DNA of 64,000 nucleotides from Undibacterium sp. YM2 (lineage in GTDB: Bacteria > Pseudomonadota > Gammaproteobacteria > Burkholderiales > Burkholderiaceae_D), in NCBI RefSeq assembly GCF_009937975.1, contig NZ_AP018441.1:5456001-5520000 (forward strand), in the 5' to 3' direction. Below the pieces are notes generated by a model that searched no databases, was not told where the DNA came from, and saw only the letters and a list, made by a program, of their open reading frames with translations. Positions within the stretch are counted from its first letter, which is position 1; every line of letters starts with the position of its first letter. The position numbers and the translations under genes were made by a program. Below are positions 55,381 through 62,812 of this stretch, piece after piece.

Positions 55381-55868
55381 CAGGCCACCCGCACGCGCCG
55401 TTCAATGGCAGCCTTCACTGCAGCCAGTCGCTCAGGTGCAAATACCGTTTGCAACAGCGCTGTCTTCCGTGCGAAGCGCAATCTGTCCATCATGAGCTTG
55501 AAAGCCACCCGGTCAATAGCAGTCACACCACCCTGCTCATACAGACGCTGCGCCTCATGCAGGAAATTAAATTCAATTTCAGGAAATCCGGTTTCCAGCC
55601 AATACACCAAGCGCAAGGCCCTGGACGAATGCAAATAGGCGAGTACAACCAGCAAGTCGTTGATGAAAGCCGCCTTTTGTCCAGACTGCACAGCCTGGGC
55701 CAGCATGGCTGGCATGGATGTCACCAGTACTGCCAACTCATCATCCATGGATGCATCACCATCCAGCACCCAATCCTCGGTAGCATCCATCGCGCCAATA
55801 ATATACGGCGCACCGGGCGACACTTCGCTCCAGTACGTCTCCAAGCCTTTACTTGTTAAATCAACCAT
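55380..55868 (-). CDS. IcmW-like type IVB secretion adaptor
   Basis: Soluble acidic protein of 162 residues. It aligns, from memory, with Legionella IcmW (151 aa): ETYWSEV (10-16) against AKYWFEY, ATEDWVLDGDA (29-39) against SVEDWTLDGN, SSRALRLVYWLETGFP (81-96) against SGRGLRLLQAIDTVHP, then HEAQR against HAEE and RLRF near the end. IcmW pairs with IcmS and binds the C-terminal part of DotL to recruit effectors. It is the first gene of the minus-strand operon and divergent from the 56064 gene. Confidence is limited by recall of the reference sequence. Confidence 0.68.
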   Translation of the reverse strand: MVDLTSKGLETYWSEVSPGAPYIIGAMDATEDWVLDGDASMDDELAVLVTSMPAMLAQAVQSGQKAAFINDLLVVLAYLHSSRALRLVYWLETGFPEIEFNFLHEAQRLYEQGGVTAIDRVAFKLMMDRLRFARKTALLQTVFAPERLAAVKAAIERRVRVA

Positions 55869-56063
55869 ATATTATCCATGCCAGAAAATACAACACTGAC
55901 GCATTATAACTACAGAATTATTTAAAGAAAATACCCTTGTACTTTTTACTTTGTTTCAAAAAACCTTTATAAGCAATAAGTTTTTTAAAAATATTATTTT
56001 ACTTGTCGAGTTTTTACCATCAGGTTATCATTAATAATTGAAAAAGTGAAAGTAAAAAACTTA

Positions 56064-56573
56064 ATGGCGGTAATTTTGGACAATAAGTCAACATTAAGAA
56101 ATGTAAATTCAGCAACATCCGAAGCCGAGGCAACGGATGAATTTAGCGACAATTTGCAAAAACATAAAATGATAGAGGCAGCCCATCATGTTGCCGACAT
56201 CATGCTGGGTCCGGTAGGTGGTGTACTGGTAGCGCACGCCTTGCATGCCGCAGATATGGCTGCAGAGTTGTACAACCAGCCTAATACGAACAATGCAAAT
56301 GCCATCCCGTTAAACCAGCCGCATTTAACGTTGAATGGGGTGCCGACAGCAAAACCGGTATTAGTTCTTGATGCGAATGATGACCCCAGAAACCCAGGCA
56401 AGAAATTGAATAAGAAACCGAGTGAAAAAGTGCTCAGTGAAACCGAGAAACGCTATCACGAACGAGCCTTTAGTCAGGCTATGGATTTGACGCCAGCCAT
56501 TCACCTGCCTTCGGACCGACCGGGTATGCCGACCGCCACGGCACGCAAGAGAAAACGAATTACACCGATTTAA
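56064..56573 (+). CDS. Hypothetical protein between icmW-like and dotA
   Basis: Protein of 169 residues from the ATG at 56064; a GTG at 56046 adds six residues and neither has a strong ribosome-binding site. There is one hydrophobic stretch (about 56-74, HHVADIMLGPVGGVLVAHAL) and no signal peptide. The C-terminus is strongly basic (ARKRKRI). Base composition is AT-richer than in the housekeeping genes. It resembles no family I know. Position beside icmW and dotA makes it a candidate substrate or accessory protein. Confidence 0.55.
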   Translation: MAVILDNKSTLRNVNSATSEAEATDEFSDNLQKHKMIEAAHHVADIMLGPVGGVLVAHALHAADMAAELYNQPNTNNANAIPLNQPHLTLNGVPTAKPVLVLDANDDPRNPGKKLNKKPSEKVLSETEKRYHERAFSQAMDLTPAIHLPSDRPGMPTATARKRKRITPI

Positions 56574-56656
56574 AAGTACTTAGGGATGATTTAAACCATT
56601 CCAGCAAGAACATTGTCAGAGTCGCCCAACTGCATTCAGCCATTAAAGAGATAACC

Positions 56657-58906
56657 ATGCGGATACCAAAACACTTTAGCAAATATGCCGTGCTTCCACT
56701 TTTATATTTCTTTCAGGTGACGAGTGCTTATGCAGGTAATTTCTGGGTACCCACCAAAGGAGACGAGGATTATTCGATAATGATCCTGAGGTACGTTTTC
56801 GGCGACGTCGTAAAAAATATTTATAACGGCAATATAGCCTCCAACGGTACTCACATCCTTTCCAGTTTGCTAGGCACCATGAATGCTGGCGTTCTGGTCA
56901 TTGGCATGATTATCATGGCCTACACTTATATTGGTGGGGCGGTACATACTGCCAAGGACGGAGAGTGGCTGGGCAAAAAATGGGACACCATGATGGTTCC
57001 ATTACGTACTGCTGGCGGCATGGCGATGTTGCTGCCAACGGTTGCAGGTTATTCTTTCTTGCAAGTAGTACTGATCTGGGCTGGATTACAGGCAGTTGGA
57101 CTGGGCAGCACAATCTGGAAGACTGCATATAAGAATATCGGTGAACAAGCCTCTATTGCGCCCCCATTTCTTGCTCCAAATAAAACTGCAAAACAAGTAT
57201 TCCTGATGGTAGCTTGCAAGCAGGCCGGTGATATGTACGGTATGAAAATCACTCCGAATGTTAATATTCCAGACGGAAAAATTATTTACGCCGCCGAAGG
57301 ATCCCAAGACGCCGGTAGTGCGGGCTATTGCGGCACCATACAGTGGAGTGCTTCGAGCCTGATAACGAAGCTGGCCAATGCAAAAAACACCCTGATTGGT
57401 TGCGACAATTTCTTCTCTAGTGAGACAGGCTGCACAACATTGCTATCAGATACTGACGGTCAGCCAGCCTCAAAATTCAACGTAACCGGTTTTGAAGCCG
57501 TCAATTTGTTTAACGATGCGGACAAGTTAAAATTCGAAGCAAAAATGCGTGAGGAGCATGGAATAATTATTGCCAACATGCTCAAGAATCCGGATCTCAT
57601 AGCGATGGCTGATGCCTTGCTACTGTCAACGGATGCCTCCAAAGTTGCGATGCTTCCGGGCAACACGTATCAAAGCACGCTTTCAGACATCCAGCTGCAA
57701 TACGAAAAAGATTTGATAGCAAAAATTCAGTTGCACATGAAATCAATTTTGTTAAAAAATGGCTCCATCCAGGCTTTATGGGTAAGTCAGATGCAGGCAA
57801 AAATGGAAGACGCAGGATGGCTACATGCCGGTTCTTTTTACATGAAGATCGGCAACTTGAATAATGCCATTCAAAATGTGATCAATTCCTCGATTTCTAC
57901 CGCTTATACCATCCCCAATATTGCCGGTATGCAGAACGAGAGTCAGAATTCCGCGTTCTCTGTTTTTCTGAACAATATCCAGCAAACTATCATCGGAACA
58001 AATGACCTTGCGAATAAGATAGAGAGTAACACTCCAGCAAAGTTCGATATATTCGATATCAGAAAAACCTGGAATAGCATCACTGATGGCATTTCCACAG
58101 GTATGTTGAAGTTCGCCATGGTAGGCGAAATTGGGAAAAATGGCCTGGATCCCCTGATACAGCTGAAGTCAATTGGCGATACTGCCATCGTGGCAGGGGA
58201 AATCATGCTGGTACAAGGTTCTGGTGCCTTGCCGTCCGGTGAAAAATCTGGCAACGCTACCACCATGTCGATTATTTTGGCAGCCCTGACAGGGATCATG
58301 TTGAGCATGGGCATGTTCCTTGGAATAATATTGCCCATGCTCCCCTATGTATTTTGGGTTTCTGGTGTCGCCTGGTGGTTAATCTCCTTTGTTGAGGCTG
58401 TCATTGCAGCGCCAATTTGGGCAATTGCGCACATGCATCCGGAAGGACACGATATTGCTGGCCGTGGCTCACCGGGCTACATGTTTGTCTTGTCTATCCT
58501 GGTACGTCCCGCATTGATGGTTATCTTCCTGTTTGCCGCCATGCTGTTGATTAAACCTATCATGACTGTCGTCAATCAAGGCTTCTTTCAATCAATCTCG
58601 AATATGACAGAAGGCTCGATGGTAGGCATCATGACTTTACTTGGGACATTGATACTGTATTCGGGCATCACTACCAAAATGATTATTACTGTGTTTGGCA
58701 TCATCAATACCGGACCGGACAATATCATGCGCTGGATAGGTGGCAGTGACTCTGTCGGCAGTCAAGCACAATCAATGGCAGGCAATATCCATCAGGGCGT
58801 TGATGGTGCCGGCAGTCAGGCAGCAGCAGGGGTAGGTCAGGTTGTCAAAGGGGTTGGTGGCAAGATGGCTGCCAAACGCGGCAGCGTAGTATCCTCAGCG
58901 CAGTAA
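56657..58906 (+). CDS. DotA/TraY-family type IVB secretion membrane protein
   Basis: Polytopic inner-membrane protein of 749 residues with a signal peptide (cleaved near SAYAGN). The family opening is visible: DYSIMILRYVFGDV, MNAGVLVIGMIIMAYTYIGG, GKKWDTMMVPLRTAGGMAML. A large periplasmic segment (about 150-520) has several Cys, followed by TM helices with MLPYVFWVSGVAWWLISFVE and the loop IWAIAHMHPEGHDIAGRGSPGY. The length fits IncI-plasmid TraY (about 745) better than Legionella DotA (about 1050). The tail is Gly/Ala/Gln-rich. It is the only T4BSS core gene on the plus strand here. Confidence 0.9.
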   Translation: MRIPKHFSKYAVLPLLYFFQVTSAYAGNFWVPTKGDEDYSIMILRYVFGDVVKNIYNGNIASNGTHILSSLLGTMNAGVLVIGMIIMAYTYIGGAVHTAKDGEWLGKKWDTMMVPLRTAGGMAMLLPTVAGYSFLQVVLIWAGLQAVGLGSTIWKTAYKNIGEQASIAPPFLAPNKTAKQVFLMVACKQAGDMYGMKITPNVNIPDGKIIYAAEGSQDAGSAGYCGTIQWSASSLITKLANAKNTLIGCDNFFSSETGCTTLLSDTDGQPASKFNVTGFEAVNLFNDADKLKFEAKMREEHGIIIANMLKNPDLIAMADALLLSTDASKVAMLPGNTYQSTLSDIQLQYEKDLIAKIQLHMKSILLKNGSIQALWVSQMQAKMEDAGWLHAGSFYMKIGNLNNAIQNVINSSISTAYTIPNIAGMQNESQNSAFSVFLNNIQQTIIGTNDLANKIESNTPAKFDIFDIRKTWNSITDGISTGMLKFAMVGEIGKNGLDPLIQLKSIGDTAIVAGEIMLVQGSGALPSGEKSGNATTMSIILAALTGIMLSMGMFLGIILPMLPYVFWVSGVAWWLISFVEAVIAAPIWAIAHMHPEGHDIAGRGSPGYMFVLSILVRPALMVIFLFAAMLLIKPIMTVVNQGFFQSISNMTEGSMVGIMTLLGTLILYSGITTKMIITVFGIINTGPDNIMRWIGGSDSVGSQAQSMAGNIHQGVDGAGSQAAAGVGQVVKGVGGKMAAKRGSVVSSAQ

Positions 58907-59221
58907 GCGCTTCATCATGCGCAAAATGCCATCCCTGCTCCCGCTATAGCATGGGCAAGGATGGCATATTCAATTCAGGTGTTTTGGCCAATAACGATAA
59001 AGACTTTGGCACAACAGTCTTGCGAAACCTGCGCTGCAAACTCGTCGATCTGAAATGCGTATTTGTGACTGCGTACAGGTTCGTACCTTAAGAAATCACT
59101 GTTAATTTAATGAAATTCTTATGGGTAAATCAGGCCAAATCTTCCAGCAAAACAAAAACGCCATATACATGCCAAAGAACTGTATATGGCGTTTTACAAA
59201 TTCACCTGCAATCCAAAAAAT
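58907..59221. other. Intergenic region after dotA
   Basis: No gene. It holds a weak hairpin ATGCCATCC / GGATGGCAT (58926-58967) with no T run, possibly a dotA terminator, and a strong bidirectional hairpin at 59155-59195. Confidence 0.5.
59155..59195. terminator. Bidirectional terminator between dotA and the HNH gene
   Basis: Perfect 15-bp arms AAAACGCCATATACA / TGTATATGGCGTTTT around an 11-base loop. Confidence 0.88.
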
Positions 59222-60223
59222 TCAACCCTCTTTCTGGGCACCCGCTATAGAAAACAATTTCATGCTGTTCAGTGGGAGCTGGGATAGAAAAGGCAGCTTG
59301 GAGCCGACTTCACGTCCCCGCTTTGGGCGCTTTACCACCTGGTTGTCCTCCCCGGGAAACTGCAAGCCTGTGCCATCAAGCAAATCCAGATTCAATTCCC
59401 AGGACTTTTTGGACCGCTCTTTCCATATATGCAGGGCATGCTGGTAATACGTCTGCGCCTGCGGTTTGCTCCAGCCATTAATTCTCGCCAAATGCGTCAT
59501 GGCCGCTTCAAATTCTTCATCACTCTTGGCCCTGCTCAGCTCTATATTCTTCACCGAGTGGCAACGAGGACATAAACTCATCAGGGCTGTAATTTTTTGC
59601 GTTCCCCTGGCTTCGTCATATTCAAACACTTCATGACATTCAACCGGGTGTTGATGACCCTGTTCAAAACCATTTTCCAGGCAGATCTCGCAACGGTACC
59701 CGGCCCGGACAAAAATCGCTTTCTTGAGACGGTTAAATTCTGCGTGACCAAGATAGCTGCGGACACTGGAAAAACGGCTGGAAAATGGGACAGGCTCTAC
59801 AGACAGTACTGGACGGCTCAAGGGCACCTGCAACAGGTTTTCTGCGCTCGAAGCGGTAGTGACGATAGTCGGACGCAGGGCCGCCATTTTTTTCAATTCC
59901 TGCTGCAAGGCAGGCAATTCACTGACAAGCACACCAATTTCACTGGCCTGCTTGTTGACTACGCGGACATACGGGAATATGGCAGCCAGTTGCGTCAGGC
60001 CAAAATTCAATTCATCCCTGAACAGCAGTCCCTGCTCTTCATAGAAGTCTTCACGCCCCAGAATCCGGCGCTGCGCCAGTGACAAGGGGCCGAGTAAGCA
60101 CAAGCGCTTGCTTTGCGTATCAGGGTCATAGGCCACCACCATACGCAAGGTGTGCATCGACAGGTCCGCCCACTTGGTCAGTGGCTGAGCTGCGGTTTCT
60201 GAAGATTTCAAGTCCTCATTCAT
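59222..60223 (-). CDS. HNH-like endonuclease-domain protein
   Basis: Protein of 333 residues from the ATG at 60223; a longer open frame upstream overlaps the preceding gene and is unlikely. The C-terminal half holds a Cys4 zinc and HNH-like site: CEIC (178-181), ECHEVFEYDE (195-204) and LCPRCHSVKN (217-226). The N-terminal 150 residues are helical without known motifs. HNH enzymes cut or nick DNA, so roles range from mobile-element processing to defence. It is followed by a strong terminator and is preceded by a small membrane protein. Confidence 0.75.
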   Translation of the reverse strand: MNEDLKSSETAAQPLTKWADLSMHTLRMVVAYDPDTQSKRLCLLGPLSLAQRRILGREDFYEEQGLLFRDELNFGLTQLAAIFPYVRVVNKQASEIGVLVSELPALQQELKKMAALRPTIVTTASSAENLLQVPLSRPVLSVEPVPFSSRFSSVRSYLGHAEFNRLKKAIFVRAGYRCEICLENGFEQGHQHPVECHEVFEYDEARGTQKITALMSLCPRCHSVKNIELSRAKSDEEFEAAMTHLARINGWSKPQAQTYYQHALHIWKERSKKSWELNLDLLDGTGLQFPGEDNQVVKRPKRGREVGSKLPFLSQLPLNSMKLFSIAGAQKEG

Positions 60224-60261
60224 GATTTCGTCCACTGAATGCTCCAAACTAAAACGCAATA

Positions 60262-60513
60262 TCAATCTTTCTGTTCCGGGTTTTGCTGAGTCTGTTTCTT
60301 CAAGCTGGCACCGGAGCGCCAACCTGTTACATCCGTCTTGAATCCATGTACGATGTTCCGTCCTAACTGCCGCAAGGAACGCAAGCACCAGACAACTATG
60401 CGTGCAAACAATTTTTGCGGCCTGGTCGCCTCTGGATCAAGTTCAGATTGCTGATCGAAGGCATATACAACAAGACAAAGCAACACGACCACCAAAATCC
60501 AAAAGTAAACCAT
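60262..60513 (-). CDS. Small single-TM hypothetical protein
   Basis: Protein of 83 residues with one N-terminal TM helix (MVYFWILVVVLLCLVVYAF) and a basic cytoplasmic part containing KLFARIVVWCLRSLRQLGR. GAGG precedes the ATG. It lies 38 bp before the HNH gene start, so probably co-transcribed. No known family. Confidence 0.6.
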   Translation of the reverse strand: MVYFWILVVVLLCLVVYAFDQQSELDPEATRPQKLFARIVVWCLRSLRQLGRNIVHGFKTDVTGWRSGASLKKQTQQNPEQKD

Positions 60514-61051
60514 TTCTACCTCACACTGTCTTTTTTTCTTGCCGCCTTCATTTCCATGGGCCCTTCATTGTTGCAGAGAAGAATGTCCACATGATGAAAA
60601 ATGCTGACTCGCTTGTTTAAATTTAGCTTAAAAAGACAGGAGTTGCCGTAGATTAATAATAACTATTCATGAATCTTGGCAAGCGTTTAAGCCACATATC
60701 TTAACCTAGCGGCCATATTCAGCCTATAGCACGAGGTTCAAACTGGTTTTGCTTTTGTTTCTATTTGCAAGCACACTTGACAAAAAATAAAATAAGTAAT
60801 TAACAAGCATGCAGACCACTTCATGACTGTTCCTTTCTCATTCACAATACTTGAGATTTTGCTTGAAATACTGCTATGAAGCAGCGGCGATTTTAGCCAT
60901 CGTTTCAACAGAACTCAGGCCGCAATTGCCGCTAGTTGCATGGCATCCCTGTCAGCCTGTTTTCCATCAATTCAAACACTGAATACCTACTCAAGTATGT
61001 AGATTGCAGCCTCATATTTCAGCAAGGTCCAAAGTCAGGAAACATTTGGTT
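60514..61051. other. Intergenic region with no visible gene
   Basis: About 540 AT-rich bases between the small-membrane-protein start and the DsbC-like gene end. I see no open frame with protein-like character, no strong repeat and no hairpin terminator for the DsbC-like gene. It could contain the promoter for 60513 and an unrecognised RNA. Confidence 0.4.
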
Positions 61052-62146
61052 TCAATTTTTTCTGATCATGCGCTCTATCTGTTCTACTTCAGGTTGCTCA
61101 GGGACAATGAAAGCATTGCGTTCACCACCACGCTGATAAATCAGCAGAGGAGTTCCTCTAAATTTGGTATCGCGTAAGAACAACAGATTTTGTGACAAGG
61201 ACCGCGCCATCCTGTCATCCGGCGCGACCGACTTGATGGTTTTTCTGAACATTTTTTCGACGATATCGGTTTCACCGCGATTCAATAAAAAGTAGGCTGC
61301 CATCTGCGCCGATGGGCTTTGCATATTATTACCGCTTAATGAAATGACCGGTATCCAGCGTACGCGCAAGAGACCGCGCTGCACATAAGGCCGCAGCATT
61401 TCCCAGGTTTTGTGGCAATGCGGGCAGATAGGGTCAAAGATCACGTACACGATGTTATTGCCACTGCCCTCTTCTACCCATGCGGTAGATTTTTCTGCTG
61501 CGGCAAAAACCTTGTTCTTGAACTCAGTAGGAACAGTTTCCAGCTCACGGATGGTGGTGAGCATCTTGCTTTGCTCGGAAACCGTCTTATCGACTTCGCT
61601 TGCCTGCGTTGGTGACAATCCTGGGGCCGCAACAGGCGCAGCCTGGGCGACGCCTGCCTGCTCAGCCATCTCGATTTTGGTGATGGAGCCACCTGCAGAG
61701 TTAAAGACTTCGCCAGCCGCCAGGAATTTGCCGTTGGCAGTAACATAGAATATTTTCTTGCTGCCATTGCGTTCTACCACCAGGCCCTTGAAGCCGGAAG
61801 AAGAACGGAATTCCTTGACGATATTATTACCCTTACCCTGCATGATGCGGTTCCAGTCTGGCGCTGACTTTGGCGCAACACTCTTTTGTGACAAGGGCAG
61901 GCCGTCTTCACCAAATAGCTCACCTGAAAAAAGATAGTCACCGTTTTCAGTCACATAAAATGTCTTCTCGGCACCGCCAGCCTCGACGACCAGGCCACGA
62001 AACCCGGAAGGTGAAGAAAAATCCTTGACGACTTTGTTGCCGCGCGATGTCATGATTTTCTTCCAGTCCGTCGCTGCCATTGCAGACAGGGAAAGCGACA
62101 CACCCAGCGCCATGAGCATACTTTTTACCAAGCGTTTCTTTTGCAT
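61052..62146 (-). CDS. DsbC/TrbB-like periplasmic disulfide isomerase with duplicated N-terminal domain
   Basis: Protein of 364 residues, signal peptide cleaved near AMAATD. Two tandem repeats precede the thioredoxin fold: residues 27-78 and 97-148 share DW-x2-IM, GN-x-(I/V)-V-K-(D/E)-F, GLVVE and FYVT-NG, as in the DsbC dimerisation domain. The active site is FDPICPHCHKTW (CPHC at 241-244), with a cis-Pro likely in KFRGTPLLIY. IncI transfer regions encode a similar TrbB just before the coupling protein gene trbC. It likely fixes disulfides of Cys-rich secretion proteins. Confidence 0.85.
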   Translation of the reverse strand: MQKKRLVKSMLMALGVSLSLSAMAATDWKKIMTSRGNKVVKDFSSPSGFRGLVVEAGGAEKTFYVTENGDYLFSGELFGEDGLPLSQKSVAPKSAPDWNRIMQGKGNNIVKEFRSSSGFKGLVVERNGSKKIFYVTANGKFLAAGEVFNSAGGSITKIEMAEQAGVAQAAPVAAPGLSPTQASEVDKTVSEQSKMLTTIRELETVPTEFKNKVFAAAEKSTAWVEEGSGNNIVYVIFDPICPHCHKTWEMLRPYVQRGLLRVRWIPVISLSGNNMQSPSAQMAAYFLLNRGETDIVEKMFRKTIKSVAPDDRMARSLSQNLLFLRDTKFRGTPLLIYQRGGERNAFIVPEQPEVEQIERMIRKN

Positions 62147-62150
62147 TACA

Positions 62151-62810
62151 TCATGCCTTCCATAAATTCGGCTTTCCCACTACATCAGTGTGAACAAACC
62201 CACGTTTTTTATATAAGCCAACACCGCCAGCCCTGAGGCTGAGAGCGGCACCGGCGAGATCCTCGACACTGACACCATCGAGCCAGCCATCTGCAGCGCC
62301 AGCATAGACATGGCCGGAATCTGCTGCTGCGCCTTCGGTCTGGTCATTCGTGACCCAGGAACGATAACCAGAGGTCAGGTGGTAATAACCATGTATGCCC
62401 TGGTTAAACCAGAAATGGCTCTGCACCGCTGTAATCAAGGCTGCCAGGCGCATATCCACCTGAACTACCCTGCTGCTCCTGACATCCCTTAAAAACCAAC
62501 ACAGGCGCTTGTAGCCTTCGGCATCGATACGGCCATCCTTACCCCAGAGCAAGAAGTCAGCCCGTTCAGCTGCATGCCACTTCGAGGCTTCGCGCGTCAG
62601 ATAAATACGGCGCAATATGCGCCCTTCACCAGATTTCTCTGGATAGTAATAATCCGGCCTGAACAACTGCCCAGCTGCAACATTGGCAGCGCCCACCGTG
62701 GCAGGCAGGATCAGCCCCGCCGCAACAGCAAAGGATTTCGCCAGGAAATCACGTCTGGGTGACGGCACTGTGCTGGTATCCAGATTGGCTGGCGGCTTGT
62801 ACATTCGCAT
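62151..62810 (-). CDS. Tat-exported M15/DUF882-like cell-wall peptidase
   Basis: Protein of 219 residues with a twin-arginine signal, SPRRDFLAKSF (Arg19-Arg20), and a hydrophobic segment to about residue 42. The metallopeptidase marks are SGYRSW (147-152), SGHVYAGAAD (165-174, zinc His167 and Asp174) and HTDV (His207, Asp209). It is like YcbK/DUF882 endopeptidases that cut peptidoglycan stems. It lies between the DotL-like and DsbC-like genes, with 2-bp and 4-bp gaps, so it belongs to the transport operon. Tat export suggests it folds with its metal in the cytoplasm. Confidence 0.8.
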   Translation of the reverse strand: MRMYKPPANLDTSTVPSPRRDFLAKSFAVAAGLILPATVGAANVAAGQLFRPDYYYPEKSGEGRILRRIYLTREASKWHAAERADFLLWGKDGRIDAEGYKRLCWFLRDVRSSRVVQVDMRLAALITAVQSHFWFNQGIHGYYHLTSGYRSWVTNDQTEGAAADSGHVYAGAADGWLDGVSVEDLAGAALSLRAGGVGLYKKRGFVHTDVVGKPNLWKA

Positions 62811-62812
62811 GC

